From assembly GCA_038087015.1 (NCBI GenBank), contig JASBNA010000029.1, positions 434,001-498,000 on the forward strand: 64,000 nucleotides of DNA, read 5' to 3'. Below, one piece after another: positions 23,671 through 35,180 of the stretch. Positions within the stretch are counted from its first letter, which is position 1. The number at the start of each line of letters is the position of its first letter. The stretch is from Cerrena zonata. Its lineage: Eukaryota > Basidiomycota > Agaricomycetes > Polyporales > Cerrenaceae. Position numbers and translations under genes: made by a program. The notes beneath the pieces are model-generated. The model worked only from the letters and a program-made list of their open reading frames with translations, was not told the origin of the DNA and did not search any database.

Positions 23671-25610
23671 TCAAACGCTTTGTCTGGCGCCACCTTCACC
23701 CTCGTCGTTCCCTGCATACTGTTCAATGACGTGCTTTACCAAATCCACTTCAGCAGCTTCCACATCAATGACATTTCGCTTGCGTTCCAACAAGCCCTTG
23801 AATTCCTCCGGCAGGACATCACGTTCGAAATCGAACTTAGACTCGGTCTCCAAAGCGCGGGTGACGGCCTCCGAGAACTTGGCAGGGTGGGCAGTGGAGA
23901 GGACCACTTGGACCGTTGATGGAGGGCTATAGAGACAAAATGGAGGCACAGGTCAATATCGGATTGATGAGATCATTATAAGGGAGGAATTTATCCCGTA
24001 CTTGGTAGCGGAAATTGTTTGTGCTGCAGAGAGGCCGACTGCGGTGTGTGGATCAGCAACATACGAAGGTTCGGCCTTGAAATAGTATTTGATGGTTTCG
24101 AGGGTCTGGCATTTCGGAGGTTAATGACGCGTCCTTAAAAAAGGTGATATTGGTAGTTACCTGTTGGTCCGATACTCTCTCAGCTAGGAAATCCCGTCTT
24201 GCCAATTCAAGGACTTTCGTGGGCACTTCGACCCGACCGTCACTCTTGACTTTCTTCATCCAACCATCAAGGGCCGCACAAGCTTGTCTCCGACGCTCCG
24301 TGGGATCTTGGCTCGTGGACTCAAGCCCTTCCTCGGCAAGGTAATAGAGAAGTCGTTCGAAGTTACTCGAAACGAGGATATCCATAGCAGGACTCAGGGT
24401 CTCCTTGACACCACCAACAGCCTGTTTGCCATCAGAGGCACCCTCGGCGGGAGCGGTAGCATTATTTCCGCTTGGCTGCGAGTCGATTTTCTCGTAAGTT
24501 CCACTCTTCCAGAAACGGGCGAGAATATCATTCGAGTTAGTGGCGACTACGAGTTTTCCAATGGGGAGACCCATGCGCTTGGCGTAGTAGCCAGCGAGGA
24601 TATCGCCGAAGTTTCCTGTAGGTACGACGTACTGAATCTCGACATCATCAAGGGATTGCGAAGGAGCAGATGTAGCGATTTGTTTCCGGAGGTGGAAGTA
24701 TGAGAGGAAGTAGTAAACGGTCTGTGCGAGGATACGAGCCCAGTTGATAGAGTTGACAGCACCAAGTCTGTGTTTTTTGTTGAACTGTTGGTCGGCAAAG
24801 AGTGACTTCACGATGTCCTATACGGAGTGTAGAGGTTGGGTTTATGTCTTGTACATTTTGCCGAGCGAACATACCTGGCAGTCATCGAATGTTCCCTTAA
24901 CAGCGAGGTTATGGACATTAGCATCGGTGACTGTAGTCATTTGAGCTTCCTGAATAGGAGAAACCCTTCCTTTCGGATGCAGAATGAAGATTGAGATGTT
25001 CGCCTTGTTACGAAGACCGTAAATTGCAGCACTGTAGGTAAGTCTTGTTAAGCACCACTCAGTAAAGTGTCGATTTCGAAAGGGAACATACCTCCCGGTA
25101 TCACCACTAGTAGCACCAACAACAGTCAACTTCTCCTGTCTCTCGCCTTCCGCCTTCCTCATATTTCTTCTATTAAGGAAGAACTCGAAGAAGTTTCCGA
25201 GGAGTTGCAACGCAACATCTTTGAAAGCAAAGGTAGGGCCATGGAAAAGCTCCAATATGAATGTCTTGTCGTCCAACTTCTGCAACGGCGTGATTTCAGG
25301 ATGCCTGAATGTCTTGTAAGACTTTTCGACCAAGGCGCGCAACTCCGATTGTGATATTTCGTTGGACGAGATGAACAGCGAAAGAACCGCAACAGAGAGA
25401 TCCATAAAGCTGTATTCGCTCCATTTCGATTGCCAGCCTTCAGGTAACTGGGGGATACTCTCGGGAATGTATAGACCACCGTTTGGAGCGAGACCAGTTA
25501 AGACTGTCTATAGGAACACGGATTCAGCAAACGCATACACCCTGCTGAGATAGTCATACCTCCTCAAATGAGAGGGTTTCTTGAGCACCTCTTGTCGAAA
25601 AGTACCTCAT
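23671..25610 (-). CDS. THR4: Threonine synthase
   Basis: A PLP enzyme converting O-phosphohomoserine to L-threonine in the cytosol. It starts MRYFSTRGAQE, then NGGLYIPESIPQLPEGW, typical of the fungal class II enzyme. The PLP lysine is in GPTFAFKDVALQLLG, the glycine-rich phosphate loop is VGATSGDTG, and later blocks are NSINWARILAQTVYYF, VPTGNFGDILAGYYAK and ATNSNDILARFW. The C-terminal exons give KYYFKAEPSYVADPHTAVG and STAHPAKFSEAV, all family landmarks. Six or so exons with canonical introns; all blocks stay in frame. A tRNA-Thr gene lies about 130 bases upstream of the start codon. The call is firm. Confidence 0.95.
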
Positions 25611-25742
25611 GGTTGTGTTCGTTCAACGTTCAGATCTAAGAATCTCGAGTCATACCTTAGTGTCAGTGTAACTATTGCCGATCGATCGCGGTGCATAGGA
25701 AGGACAAAAAACTGGGTGGACACCACCATGCAATTTCCTCAT

Positions 25743-25820
25743 TTCCCATTAGCCGACTTGAACGACTGACCTCGTCATTACTATACTAGTGACGCGCTCT
25801 ACCAGCTGAGCTAAACGGGA
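25743..25820 (-). tRNA. tRNA-Thr (anticodon AGT) with a 5-base insertion in the anticodon loop
   Basis: On the minus strand the acceptor stem TCCCGTT pairs with AATGGGA (including a G-U), the D stem GCTC/GAGC is perfect, the anticodon stem CGTCA/TGACG holds a 12-base loop, and the T arm AGTCG-TTCAAGT-CGGCT is complete with a T-G pair. With U33 fixed, the anticodon reads AGT (Thr) and five bases remain as a minimal intron after position 37. The discriminator is A. A five-base intron is unusually short, so a degenerating copy is possible. Confidence 0.75.
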
Positions 25821-26057
25821 TGTACATTGTATAGTAGTTATTTAGAATATATGTCTACGGTCCTCAAGGCTCAAGCCTAAGCATACACGAGACTCATGAC
25901 GTCGAAGACAAGAATTAGAGCTTGAGAAATGTGGGGGCGACTGTGGCAAAAGCGTGAGACTAAACACTCTGGAAATAACAACTGTAAATGAATACACTGA
26001 AGTACAAACAAAATACAATTCTACGGCAGACTACAATTTCATCTAGATACCACAAAC

Positions 26058-27803
26058 CTACGCTTGTTTCCTTTGCAAGCTCTTTGGCAATTCTTTGACC
26101 CATGGCAAGAAATCACGTCCACCCATGTAAGGTCTAAGGACTTCTGGGATAACGAGACCCTGAGAAATTATGTTAGTGGACATTCTGGACATACTTTTGT
26201 AGGTTGACAAACCTCTGGTGTTTGGTAGTTCTCGGCAATACAACACATGGCACGAGTTGTGGCGCAAAGGGTACCGTTCAGCATGTGAACGTAGACTTTA
26301 CGAGCCTGATCCTTGGTCTTTTGGCCACATCGGATCTCGAGCCTTCGGCTCTCTAGACGCATAATATTCATTAGAAAAGTGAATGTATGCATCGTATAAA
26401 AGGAAGGGACTCACGGTAGTCTGTACAATTTGAAACCGATACCAACTCCTTGTAAGCACCCTGGAATGGGAACCATGCCTCCAAATCGTACTTCTGGCTA
26501 GCAGCCAAGTTCAAAGCACCCGAAACGATACCAACAACTCGGAAGGGAAGACCCAAGCTCTTGTAGAACTCTTCACTGTTGGCGATCATCTCATCGAACA
26601 TCTCCCAGCTCTTCTCGGGCTCAGTGAGAACAAATTGTTCGACTTTCTCGAACTGATGTACACGGAAGATACCCCACATGTCGCGACCAGCGGACCCAGC
26701 CTCCTTACGGAAGCAGGTAGAGTATCCAGCATATTTGAGCGGAAGTTGGATGTCGGGGGAGTCGAACCATTCTCCAGAGTGGAAGGCGGAGATAGGTTGT
26801 TCGGAGGTGGCAATAAGGTATTTTTCATCGTCATCTGCGATGACCTAGGCAAATCAAATTTAGGATGGGTATTGTAAGGTGATAACAAGGAGATAGACCT
26901 TGTAGAGTTCCTCGTCGAATTGATCAAGTTGGGCAGTCTTGGCCATGACGTCCTTATTGATCATGAATGGTGGTTGGATTTTCTTGTGACCCTTTTTCCT
27001 GAGGAAATCGAGGCCGTAGTTGATTAATGCTTGATTCAGATCGATACCCTCATTCATAAGATAGTATCCTCTGTGGCCAACGTTCTTCGTGCCTGGATAA
27101 GCGACTCATGAGGATATGGAGTATACCTAAGTATAATATTTCAATATACCTCGTTCAAGGTCCATAGCATCCAATCGGAGAAGGGCCTCGTGATGAGGCA
27201 TGATATCCGTTCGCTTCTCAACAGCAACACCTTCACCTTTCGGATGATATGTTCGGATGGTGACATTGTCGTCCTATACAAAATGGTCAGCTCAAGCACG
27301 TCTTTCTTTGATCATACATGCCTCTGTCAAGCTAACAGGTGCGTTCTTTCCAACGATATTGCCGACATTGGAAGCCCTTATCCGCATTTTTGCCTCGAAT
27401 TCTTTCGATTCTGCACGCTTAGCGGCGACTTGAGCGTCGATTTCTTTTTTCTTTGCAACGAGTTCATCTGCATTCTCTTTCGCCTATTGTCTATCTGATA
27501 AATACTCATGAACAAATAAATGCATGTAGGATAGCACCTTTTTCTTTGCGGCGATTTCTTTCTGGACGGCGTTCACTTGCTTGCTCAAAATACTAGCATC
27601 ATAGTCCACTAGAATATACCATAGTCGACATCACGTATGTAGCAAATCAGAGGGATATAGTGCATACTCTTCACCCAGTCCGTGTACATCTGAATCACCT
27701 CATCCACCAGCTCGACCGACAAGCCTCGTTTCCTCTGAGACTCTCGGATCTCTTCAGCATTCCCGCCCTTGTTGTCGATAAAAGAGAGTACGTCGAGCGT
27801 CAT
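26058..27803 (-). CDS. SES1: Cytosolic seryl-tRNA synthetase
   Basis: A class II aminoacyl-tRNA synthetase charging tRNA-Ser. The N-terminus [14 protein letters not shown] and [19 protein letters not shown] lead into the long antiparallel coiled-coil arm (Lys/Glu-rich exons near 27370-27600) that grips the tRNA-Ser variable arm. The catalytic domain includes [44 protein letters not shown], the motif 2 region [12 protein letters not shown], then [25 protein letters not shown], and motif 3 [19 protein letters not shown]. The C-terminus [21 protein letters not shown] carries the short basic eukaryotic tail. About eight exons with short introns. It is probably transcribed from the spacer it shares with the gene at 28246. 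Confidence 0.95.
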
Positions 27804-28245
27804 GGTTTTGTGCCAGCTGTACTGTCGATAAAGATGGTGCTCAAAGGGTCGTAGTCAATAGCAAAGATAGATACGGAATCTTTATTGGATTGCATTCGAG
27901 ACTTTGTGTTCCCGAGTCATCGATGTGATCGTCGATCGGTTGTTGCTATCTTATCTATCCGAGGAAGCCCCAATGAATTCAATTGTTTCTTCATAATGCA
28001 GGGCCCGTTGGATTTAAGGAGGCTCACTGACATCACAACTATGAGTAAAGAAAGTACTCGCCACACTACATGTACCATTCGCTGGCATTCATATGTTGGG
28101 GATAAACGAAAACAATGATTGGTTCGGAAGAATGGGTCAAGTGATCACCATTGTAAGGTCGACAGCCAAACAAGCTCAAACTGAAGCTTGTGCTTCATCC
28201 GGTCGCGTCGCGTAGGACAGCTCACTTTCCTTTTCACATCCCACC
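27804..28245. other. Divergent promoter region
   Basis: 442 bases between seryl-tRNA synthetase (-) and the acidic protein gene (+). CT-rich directly before the ATG at 28246; no separate gene. Confidence 0.5.
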
Positions 28246-28930
28246 ATGTACAAGATCATCCGACGGATATCCAGCTCTTTCCTCCCCCGCTCAGACAGAC
28301 CCTGGGATGAAGATGGTAAATCGTCATTAATTTCCGTTGATTTTTTAAGACATGTCTCACCTATGTGCTTCCCCAGCGACTTCTACTGCCCCAGTCATTG
28401 GGCGCAAACGTAGAAACGACTCTGTAGAGTCGGATGAACCTGCTCCAAAGCGTAACCGCACAGAGGACTTGGAAGAGGGACTTTCGTCTGCTTCTCAGAA
28501 AGAAGAATCTGTATCGAAGGATACGGAGGGTGTGAAGGAAGTCACCAAAGGGGTCGAGGAGGTCGAAATTGAAGACAAGAAGGTTGTCCCTGCAGAAGCC
28601 TCTGCCGCTGCTGTCCCTCTACCAGACTCTCCGGAGCTTCAGGCACAAAAGGAGACGAATGAGGAAAAAGATATCCCTGAAGTTGCTGGCGGCAAAGAAC
28701 CTGTTGCACAGGGGCGCTGAGACGGAAACAGGGAAAGAGGCAGAGGAAACAGCACCAGAAGATCCGAAAGTCGATGAAACCAACTCCGAGAATGCTACTA
28801 CACCATCTGACGTCGCTGCAGAGACAGAAACCTCGACCGTCGTCGACGAGAAGGAAACCATCGAACCCAAGTCCGTTGACCCTACTGTTGAGGACTGTTG
28901 TACGAGTCGTTGCCGAAGAAGGAGAGATAA
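28246..28930 (+). CDS. Conserved hypothetical acidic, low-complexity protein (apparent frameshifts)
   Basis: Exon 1 (28246-28315) encodes MYKIIRRISSSFLPRSDRPWDED; an intron 28316-28376 (GTAAAT donor, CCCAG acceptor) follows, then ATSTAPVIGRKRRNDSVE and a long Glu/Lys/Val-rich disordered stretch. A basic GRKRR and a PKRNR patch suggest a nuclear location. At the G-run 28711-28714 the frame breaks into a stop, while the next frame (+1) continues with the same Glu/Thr-rich composition (GAETETGKEAEETAPED). From about 28895 the original frame can resume with LLYESLPKKER before TAA at 28930; the middle frame itself stays open to 29051. One surplus G would explain the first break. No function can be assigned. 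Confidence 0.55.
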
Positions 28931-29943
28931 CTGCACCATAATCATCTTATGTATACCCTTGCTCCCATCTATATCACCACCCCTTTGGATATCTATTTTG
29001 TCGAGTATATTGGTTCTTTGGTGCCGAGGATTGTATGTTTCTTTAGTGTAGTCCCTCCTTGTCATTTATATCCATCTATCCATCCCTCGCACGTTCATTC
29101 TAATTTTCATCACCTCACACTCGTTACCTCGTTGGTTCCTCCCCCTATTCGTTTGCCGAACCATTTCCCCAAGTATTCCTCATTGACTCGTTGCGACTTA
29201 ACGCCGCTGTATACTAACGCTCCGATGTATAGTAACACCAGCATATATAGGTAAGCTTACCTCAAGCAACCTACTTTGCTTACTCTTGCCACTCACATTT
29301 GCTTGCTTGCCATCTCACAGAACGCTTGATAGATGGCACTTGACCTGCTTCCAGAACAGGCAGGTGAGTATGTATTAAAGCCATGCGTCTACCGCCCCTG
29401 CCAGCCGGCCCTCTTCCAGGTCCATACCTGCCTTGCAGGCGTCGACCATGCACGTATTCTGCACAGGCCTGTGATATCCGCCCAAAGGATTAGACTTTCA
29501 CGTCCTCGATACCCCTGTCGCCAATCACACTGATCACTTTGCTCATTCTGACTGGCTACTGAGCCTATCGCACCTCTCTCCATACTCCACGATGCTTCCA
29601 GCACGAGCTCGAGTGGTACCGGGCTTTCATACACTCGCCGCTTATTTTCTTTCATCTACGGTTTAGGATTCGATAGGATGAACGAGTGGCTCCCATCTAC
29701 ACGCGGTGTGTTCCGGCCTCAATAAAGCATACTAACCTCCTCCTTGCACAACCCCCTCTCCTCTTCCTACCACCTTGAACTTGCGTATTCCTCTCCTTTC
29801 CTGCGCCGGATCTATCATCATCTCGTCCTATTTCGTATCTGTAAACCTTCCAAACCATCTAACCCCTCTAACCACCTAACGACGGCAGGACCAGCGACCT
29901 ATCATTCTATCATTATTAAAGTTTAAACCATCTGGCAAACGTC
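28931..29943. other. Intergenic / 5' UTR region
   Basis: About 1 kb, very C/T-rich on the plus strand, especially the 400 bases before the ATG at 29944, as is common for Agaricomycete promoters. Contained open frames are low-complexity and unconvincing. Confidence 0.5.
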
Positions 29944-31896
29944 ATGCTCAGCTGGCTATCTAACGTATTTCAAGGAGAGACATCTCAGTCTGACGATCCA
30001 TCTCTTCCAAGCTCTGACCAAGGAAATTCAAAACCCAATTCCCACATGGATGTCTATGTGGATGTGGAAACAGGCACTCTGCCCCCGCTTGAAAGACCAA
30101 GGCTAAATAGCAAATCTTCATCTCTCACCCTGGACAGAAAACGACCTTCACAAGTCAGTTGGATTCCGTCCAATAGCTCGTCTGGATCTGGTCCTGGGAC
30201 ACCCAAATCGTCGGGGAGACCATCTGCTTCCCCAGGACCCACACCATCTCCCGAACCATCTACTCCACGAAGCGGATTTCTTGGATTTCCGCGACGACTT
30301 AATGGACAGAAACCAAGTACCGAGTCGTTACGCATCCCTCCAAATGCCAAAGAGGAAAAGACGCTTTCACCAATCGAAGAACGTGAACACGAGCACAGTA
30401 GCAGTGATGCTACTGCGACCATTCACTTTCCTTCGGGTTCGACCCGAAGACCTTCCCTGGACTCATTTCCCAAGACGCCGGACTCCGCCTCCTGTACGTA
30501 CCACTTCTACCGCTTTCCAAACATATCCCTCTCAATTCCTCTTCATCTTCAACCCTAACGCGCCACAGAATACTAACTACATGTGATCCTCTCACCTCCA
30601 GCTCATCCCGCCTTCCTAACACGACCTCTAAACAGGTCTATAAGCCACTCTCCACCAACACCCTCCAATCGACTGTTTCAGTCCAAGCACCATCCATCCC
30701 TCCCATTGACTTCCGACCCTCCTTTCCAGGGAGTAACGGGTACCTCGCACCTCCTCCTGCCCGTAAATCTCACTTCACCCCTCCATCCCTTCCCACCGTG
30801 GCGGGCAGCCCTCCTTCGCATGTTTCTGTGATTTACGAGGATAGAGGGAACCCTAGTAAGATGAGCGTGTCTAGCTTCAGGACTGCTGGTTCGAGGCCGC
30901 ATTTACCGCAGGAGGTGGATATCGTGGATGGTCGTGGGTTGGGATTGCAACATGATGTACCGGAAGACGTACGTCTTGGGGGAAGTGTTAATGGACAGGA
31001 GGAGTGGAGGTGGTCTGAGGCAGACTTCAGAGTCACGTATGCGGACACGGATTCGGATTCGGATACGGGGACTTTGGAACATACGATTCAGCACCATGAC
31101 CATGATGAACCTCCCACTTACCCTGAAGGATTGTACGACGAGATCGACTTGGGCAGACCACCTGCTCGCGCGAGTTGGCACGTCAATCCTTTCGACGATC
31201 CTGACGGACACATCCTCGAACACCACCAACGTCACTCGGACCAATCGTCTCTTGACCATATCCCAATCCGACCACCCCAATTCACAGACTTCGACCGCAC
31301 TTCTCAACATACATTCTCCACCACCTCTTCAACGACCCGAGTCGAATTCGCCATCCACAGTCGATGGCTGAAATGCGGCGACTATCCCACAAGCCACATC
31401 ATCTGCGAACCTAGGAAGGAGAAGAAGAAACTCACTGCTGCGTTTGTGTTATTCTGGATCGGATTCATCGCTCCTTGGTGTTGGCTCATCGGAGGGTGGT
31501 GTCTTTCCCAGAGCGGCGAGATCTTACCAGACGGTCCCTTACCTACACATAGTCGACCAGCACTACCCCAAAGGAACCAAATCCCAACCTACCGCTCATA
31601 ACCACAACCCGGACCCTAGTCATGGAAGTGGTCCAAATCGCAAAAGAGGTTTCCTGGAAAGATTGAGAACCCATTGGCACAGACAATCGAACGAAGCATT
31701 ACCGATGACGATGAAAGACGTCAAGGCGTATCGTCAATCTCATCCTTCGTCTGGGACGAATGCTCAACGGATCGATAGTGAGTATGCTTGTCCTTGGGTT
31801 CATCGGTGTAGGGTGGCAGCTGTCGTTGGCGGTGCTGCGTTGCTCACTGCGGTTGTTGTCGCTTTGGTGGTTCTTTCTGCGATTCATACTACCTGA
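29944..31896 (+). CDS. Ser/Pro-rich membrane protein with two C-terminal transmembrane helices (apparent frameshift)
   Basis: The N-terminal half is disordered, rich in Ser, Pro and Thr (SSSGSGPGTPKSSGRPSASP). After an intron near 30498-30601 the frame continues through RLPNTTSKQVYKPLSTN and an acidic/His-rich region to CGDYPTSHIICEPRKEKKK and a first membrane segment FVLFWIGFIAPWCWLIGGW. That frame then stops at 31599-31601. The overlapping +1 frame provides the expected continuation: GPNRKRGFLERLRTHW, then PWVHRCRVAAVVGG and a second membrane segment ending LVVLSAIHTT at 31896. This two-helix arrangement with a short Ser/Pro loop is familiar from uncharacterised Agaricomycete proteins. A single-base error between about 31520 and 31600 fits best. 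Function unknown. Confidence 0.65.
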
Positions 31897-32348
31897 TTTG
31901 TATTGTGTTGTTGTATTTCGTATTTGGGGGCTCTGTCGGGTTCACAGAGAGCGTTGAGTATCTATAGGTATATAAGATATTCAAATATTTAGTAGATAGA
32001 TAGGTATAGGTAGCTGAGCACGTATTCGTGCGCTGGGTGTTGTCGCGGTTATAGTCGAATCTATCGGAGTACGAACTTCTGAACTTTTCAGAGTTCAAAG
32101 CACGCAGAGACAAGTTTAGATATACGATTTAATTGATCTCGACGAATATGTGGGTAATATACATATGAAGAAATAGGGGTTGAGTATACATCTATCGTAC
32201 AGGATCCAAGTGAAATGAGGGTATCGCGTGTGTTGAACAAATTATTGTCCCTTGAAAGCAAAAGGAAAGAGAAAATGAAAATGAAGAGGTATATGGATAT
32301 CGTGATCCTGAAAAAAGATACGTAGCTTCATAACGAACGTATAGATAA
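31897..32348. other. Intergenic, convergent 3' ends
   Basis: AT-rich 3' flanks of the membrane protein (+) and the F-box/WD40 gene (-); nothing else seen. Confidence 0.6.
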
Positions 32349-34983
32349 TTAAACAAACAAGGTGGTATCGAGACCTTCGGTGAAGTCTAGGATGACGATC
32401 TTCTGGTCATGCGAGGTGCTATAGGGGGGAGAAGACATATTATTAGTATGGCAATAAAAGTGGCAAATAAAAGAGAAGTAAACATACCTTACGATCCGCG
32501 AACAATCGAACCGCACATCGAATATATGACTCGAATGGCATCCCCTAAACTCCCTCACCAACTTCCCAGTCTCCAAATTCCAAATCTTCACACTCCGATC
32601 ATAACTCCCACTAACCAGCCTCCCACTCCTACTATCAAACGACAACGCCCTAACCAGCGACTCATGCCCCGTCAACGTCCTCACACACTCCCCAGTGCTC
32701 GCCTTCCAGACTTTGATCTTGCAATCATTCGAACCAGAGACGATGATATCGTCTTTGAATTCGATGCACGCAAGACCCCTGTCATGTCCTTCAAACGTCC
32801 GCAGCCGTTCTCCGCTAGAGATATCCCAGAGCATCATCTTCCCGTCCCCGGATGCACTGACCACTTTATCTCCTTGAAGACCGAGAGCATTGACAGGGCC
32901 CTCATGTCCGCGGAACGTCCGATGTAAAGCAAGCGTTTCGCGATCCCACACGAGAACCTGTGCATCTTTCGAACTGGGAAATGACGTTATCGAACCATTA
33001 GCCAATTGTTATTGTTCGAAGCGTGATAAGGGAGAAAAAAGTTGGCAGGAAGGGAAGTAGAAGACAGAGACTCACCAACTGATGATCCACTTTGAGTCAA
33101 TTCTTAGGTCCAGAACACCCCCACTATGTCCCCTCAAGACACCTCGCACGTTTGCAGTGACAACCTGTGTCACATTTCCCTCGTCGTCCTCGCTTGAGCA
33201 CGAGAAGACATCCCATACGAAGACCAAGCAGTCACTAGATCCACTGACCATAGTACCCTTCTTCCAAGAAGGATACATTGGATGAGTATTTGCATCATCC
33301 AGATCCCAATCTTTATCGAATTTCAAGCAGAGAACGCTGCCACTGTGACCTACAAAGGTGGCAAGACACTTGCCCGTCTTCAGACTCCACACTTTGATTG
33401 TGCGATCGCGTGAACCTGTGATGATCTTGGAGGAGTCAAACTCGAGGCAATAAACGCTGTAAACGAGGAGGGACGGAGGTCAATGTAGGTAATGGTATCT
33501 TGGACAACAACAACAAAAAAATGGGGGAGTGGAAATACCTGTCCATGTGACCTGAAATCCGGTGCACCTTGGGATCCCAAAGGCTGACGTTCTCCTTGTC
33601 CTCAGAATTGAAATTTGTAACGACCGTTGGGTTTGGCGACCACCGTCGGTGTAATTCGGCACGAGTCTTGTAGAGCTCATGCCAATCCAGTGGTATCCAC
33701 TCGTGGGGTGTACGTCTCGTAATGCGTCGCAAATCAATGTCCCACCCGTCGCATTTCCGTCGTTTAAATAGATCTTTCCATATGAGATTATCCTGGGCGA
33801 ACCTGCGCCATATTCTATGTGCCTTGGTCAGATGATAGCAGAATACAACAGAACAACGTAACGACTGTACCTTGAAACAGCCAAACACGATAATACATCC
33901 TGAATGTCAAGGAAAGAGATAATATACAAAGCAATTTCGTCAGGTAATTGCGAAATGATGTCTATAGTAACAGCCTGGTTAGTATTTCGATTTCATGTAG
34001 AGTTTAACGCCACTGGGAAAAGGATGTTTCGCAACCATATCGTCGCATTCGAATAAGAAATAGGCCCATGAGGGAAGCTTGCTATTTTATGCCATCGGGC
34101 ACACCGGTAGCTGGCGGAGCGGGACGGCTAATGGACGAAAGAGACACTTACCAACACCAGTGACCGCTCTGACGTCAATGAAGCATGCTTCGTCGTCAAT
34201 GAGTTCTCCCTCTTCACCATCAAGTGGAGGCAGGCTGGCGTAATCAACAAAGGCTTCCCCTTCTAGTTCGGCCCAAATAGAAGCGGTAAGATCCATGCGC
34301 CGCTTGCACTTCCTGGTGGGAGAAGACTCCCGAATAGCATCCCATATCTTTGGGAGCAGGTTGAGGCTTCTGGATGACTTGAATGCATGTGGACTGGGAA
34401 AACGAATGGAATTGTAAGGAGTAGTAGGTGTAGGAGAGTGGCGGAAGGTGGAAGACCCGGGTGTCGAACCGCTGAGGAAGGATGAACGCAGAGCAAAGTT
34501 ACACTTTGGGGCGGCATCAGAGAGTGATGGCCGTGCTTGCGTAGAGAAGACGTCATGCTGATCCGTCCAGTCAACGATCGAGTATGTCTCTGTGCGGAAA
34601 CTGGGGGCAGGGGAAGGAGGGCGCGTGACAGTGTAATTGCGGGGAACGGCCATGAAGGTACCATCTACAGTTTCGAGGTCGTCATCGTCGTTGGCGTGCA
34701 GACTCGAGATATCATCCATGAAGGGTAAATCAGAGGTAGTAAGGAAAGGAGAGCCGAGAACGGAAGTCAGGAGTCTGCTGAAACGAGGAGTGGAATCCAT
34801 AACGGAAGACGAGTCTGAGGACTCTTCAGAAGAGTCATCCGAGTGATCTAAGGGGGGAAATGGGTGATCATGTTCGTAGTAAGCAGTTGCCATCCTGTGC
34901 CTAGAGGGAGGGGGAGCAGAGGAGGTGGTGGTGTGGAAGGACAGGGGGGAAGGCGAACAGGTAGGCGAACTCTCCTTCACCAT
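32349..34983 (-). CDS. F-box and WD40 repeat protein (SCF substrate receptor)
   Basis: The N-terminal 300 residues are Ser/Pro/Asp-rich and disordered. They are followed by an F-box: DIISQLPDEIALYIISFLD, then DVLSC and, after an intron, IWRRFAQDNLIWKDLF. A linker with EWIPLDWHELYKTRAELHRRW leads into a seven-bladed WD40 propeller: CLEFDSSKIITGSRDRTIKVW, FVGHSGSVLCLKFD, MVSGSSDCLVFVWD, LRGHSGGVLDLRID, FRGHEGPVNALGL, FEGHDRGLACIEF, LTGHESLVRALSFD. The stop is at 32349. This domain order is that of Cdc4, Met30, Pof1 and beta-TrCP; the protein should link phosphorylated substrates to Skp1-cullin for ubiquitination. The exact ortholog could not be decided. Divergent from the Asterix-like gene with only 197 bases between start codons. 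Confidence 0.88.
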
Positions 34984-35180
34984 CGCTCGTCAACCGTGAG
35001 AGCTTATCTGCCACAATATTGGCCGCTAAGGGGGGTTATCCGCGCAATATTATGCCAGAAACCCCTCTTTAAATCCTGTCCGAGTCTTCAACGTTGTTCC
35101 TCGTCGTGTTCCAGGGCCACGCACACAGACACTCCCACCATTCTTGCTTTCATAGCCTCCCCCAGCTCCGAAAGCCAACC

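Noticed and set aside
25743..25820. tRNA-Tyr reading (GTA within the loop)
   Set aside because: With U33 placed next to the anticodon stem the anticodon is AGT; a GTA reading would break the 7-base loop rule.
29333..29655. Overlapping open frames on both strands
   Set aside because: Low-complexity C/T-rich upstream region; no family resemblance.
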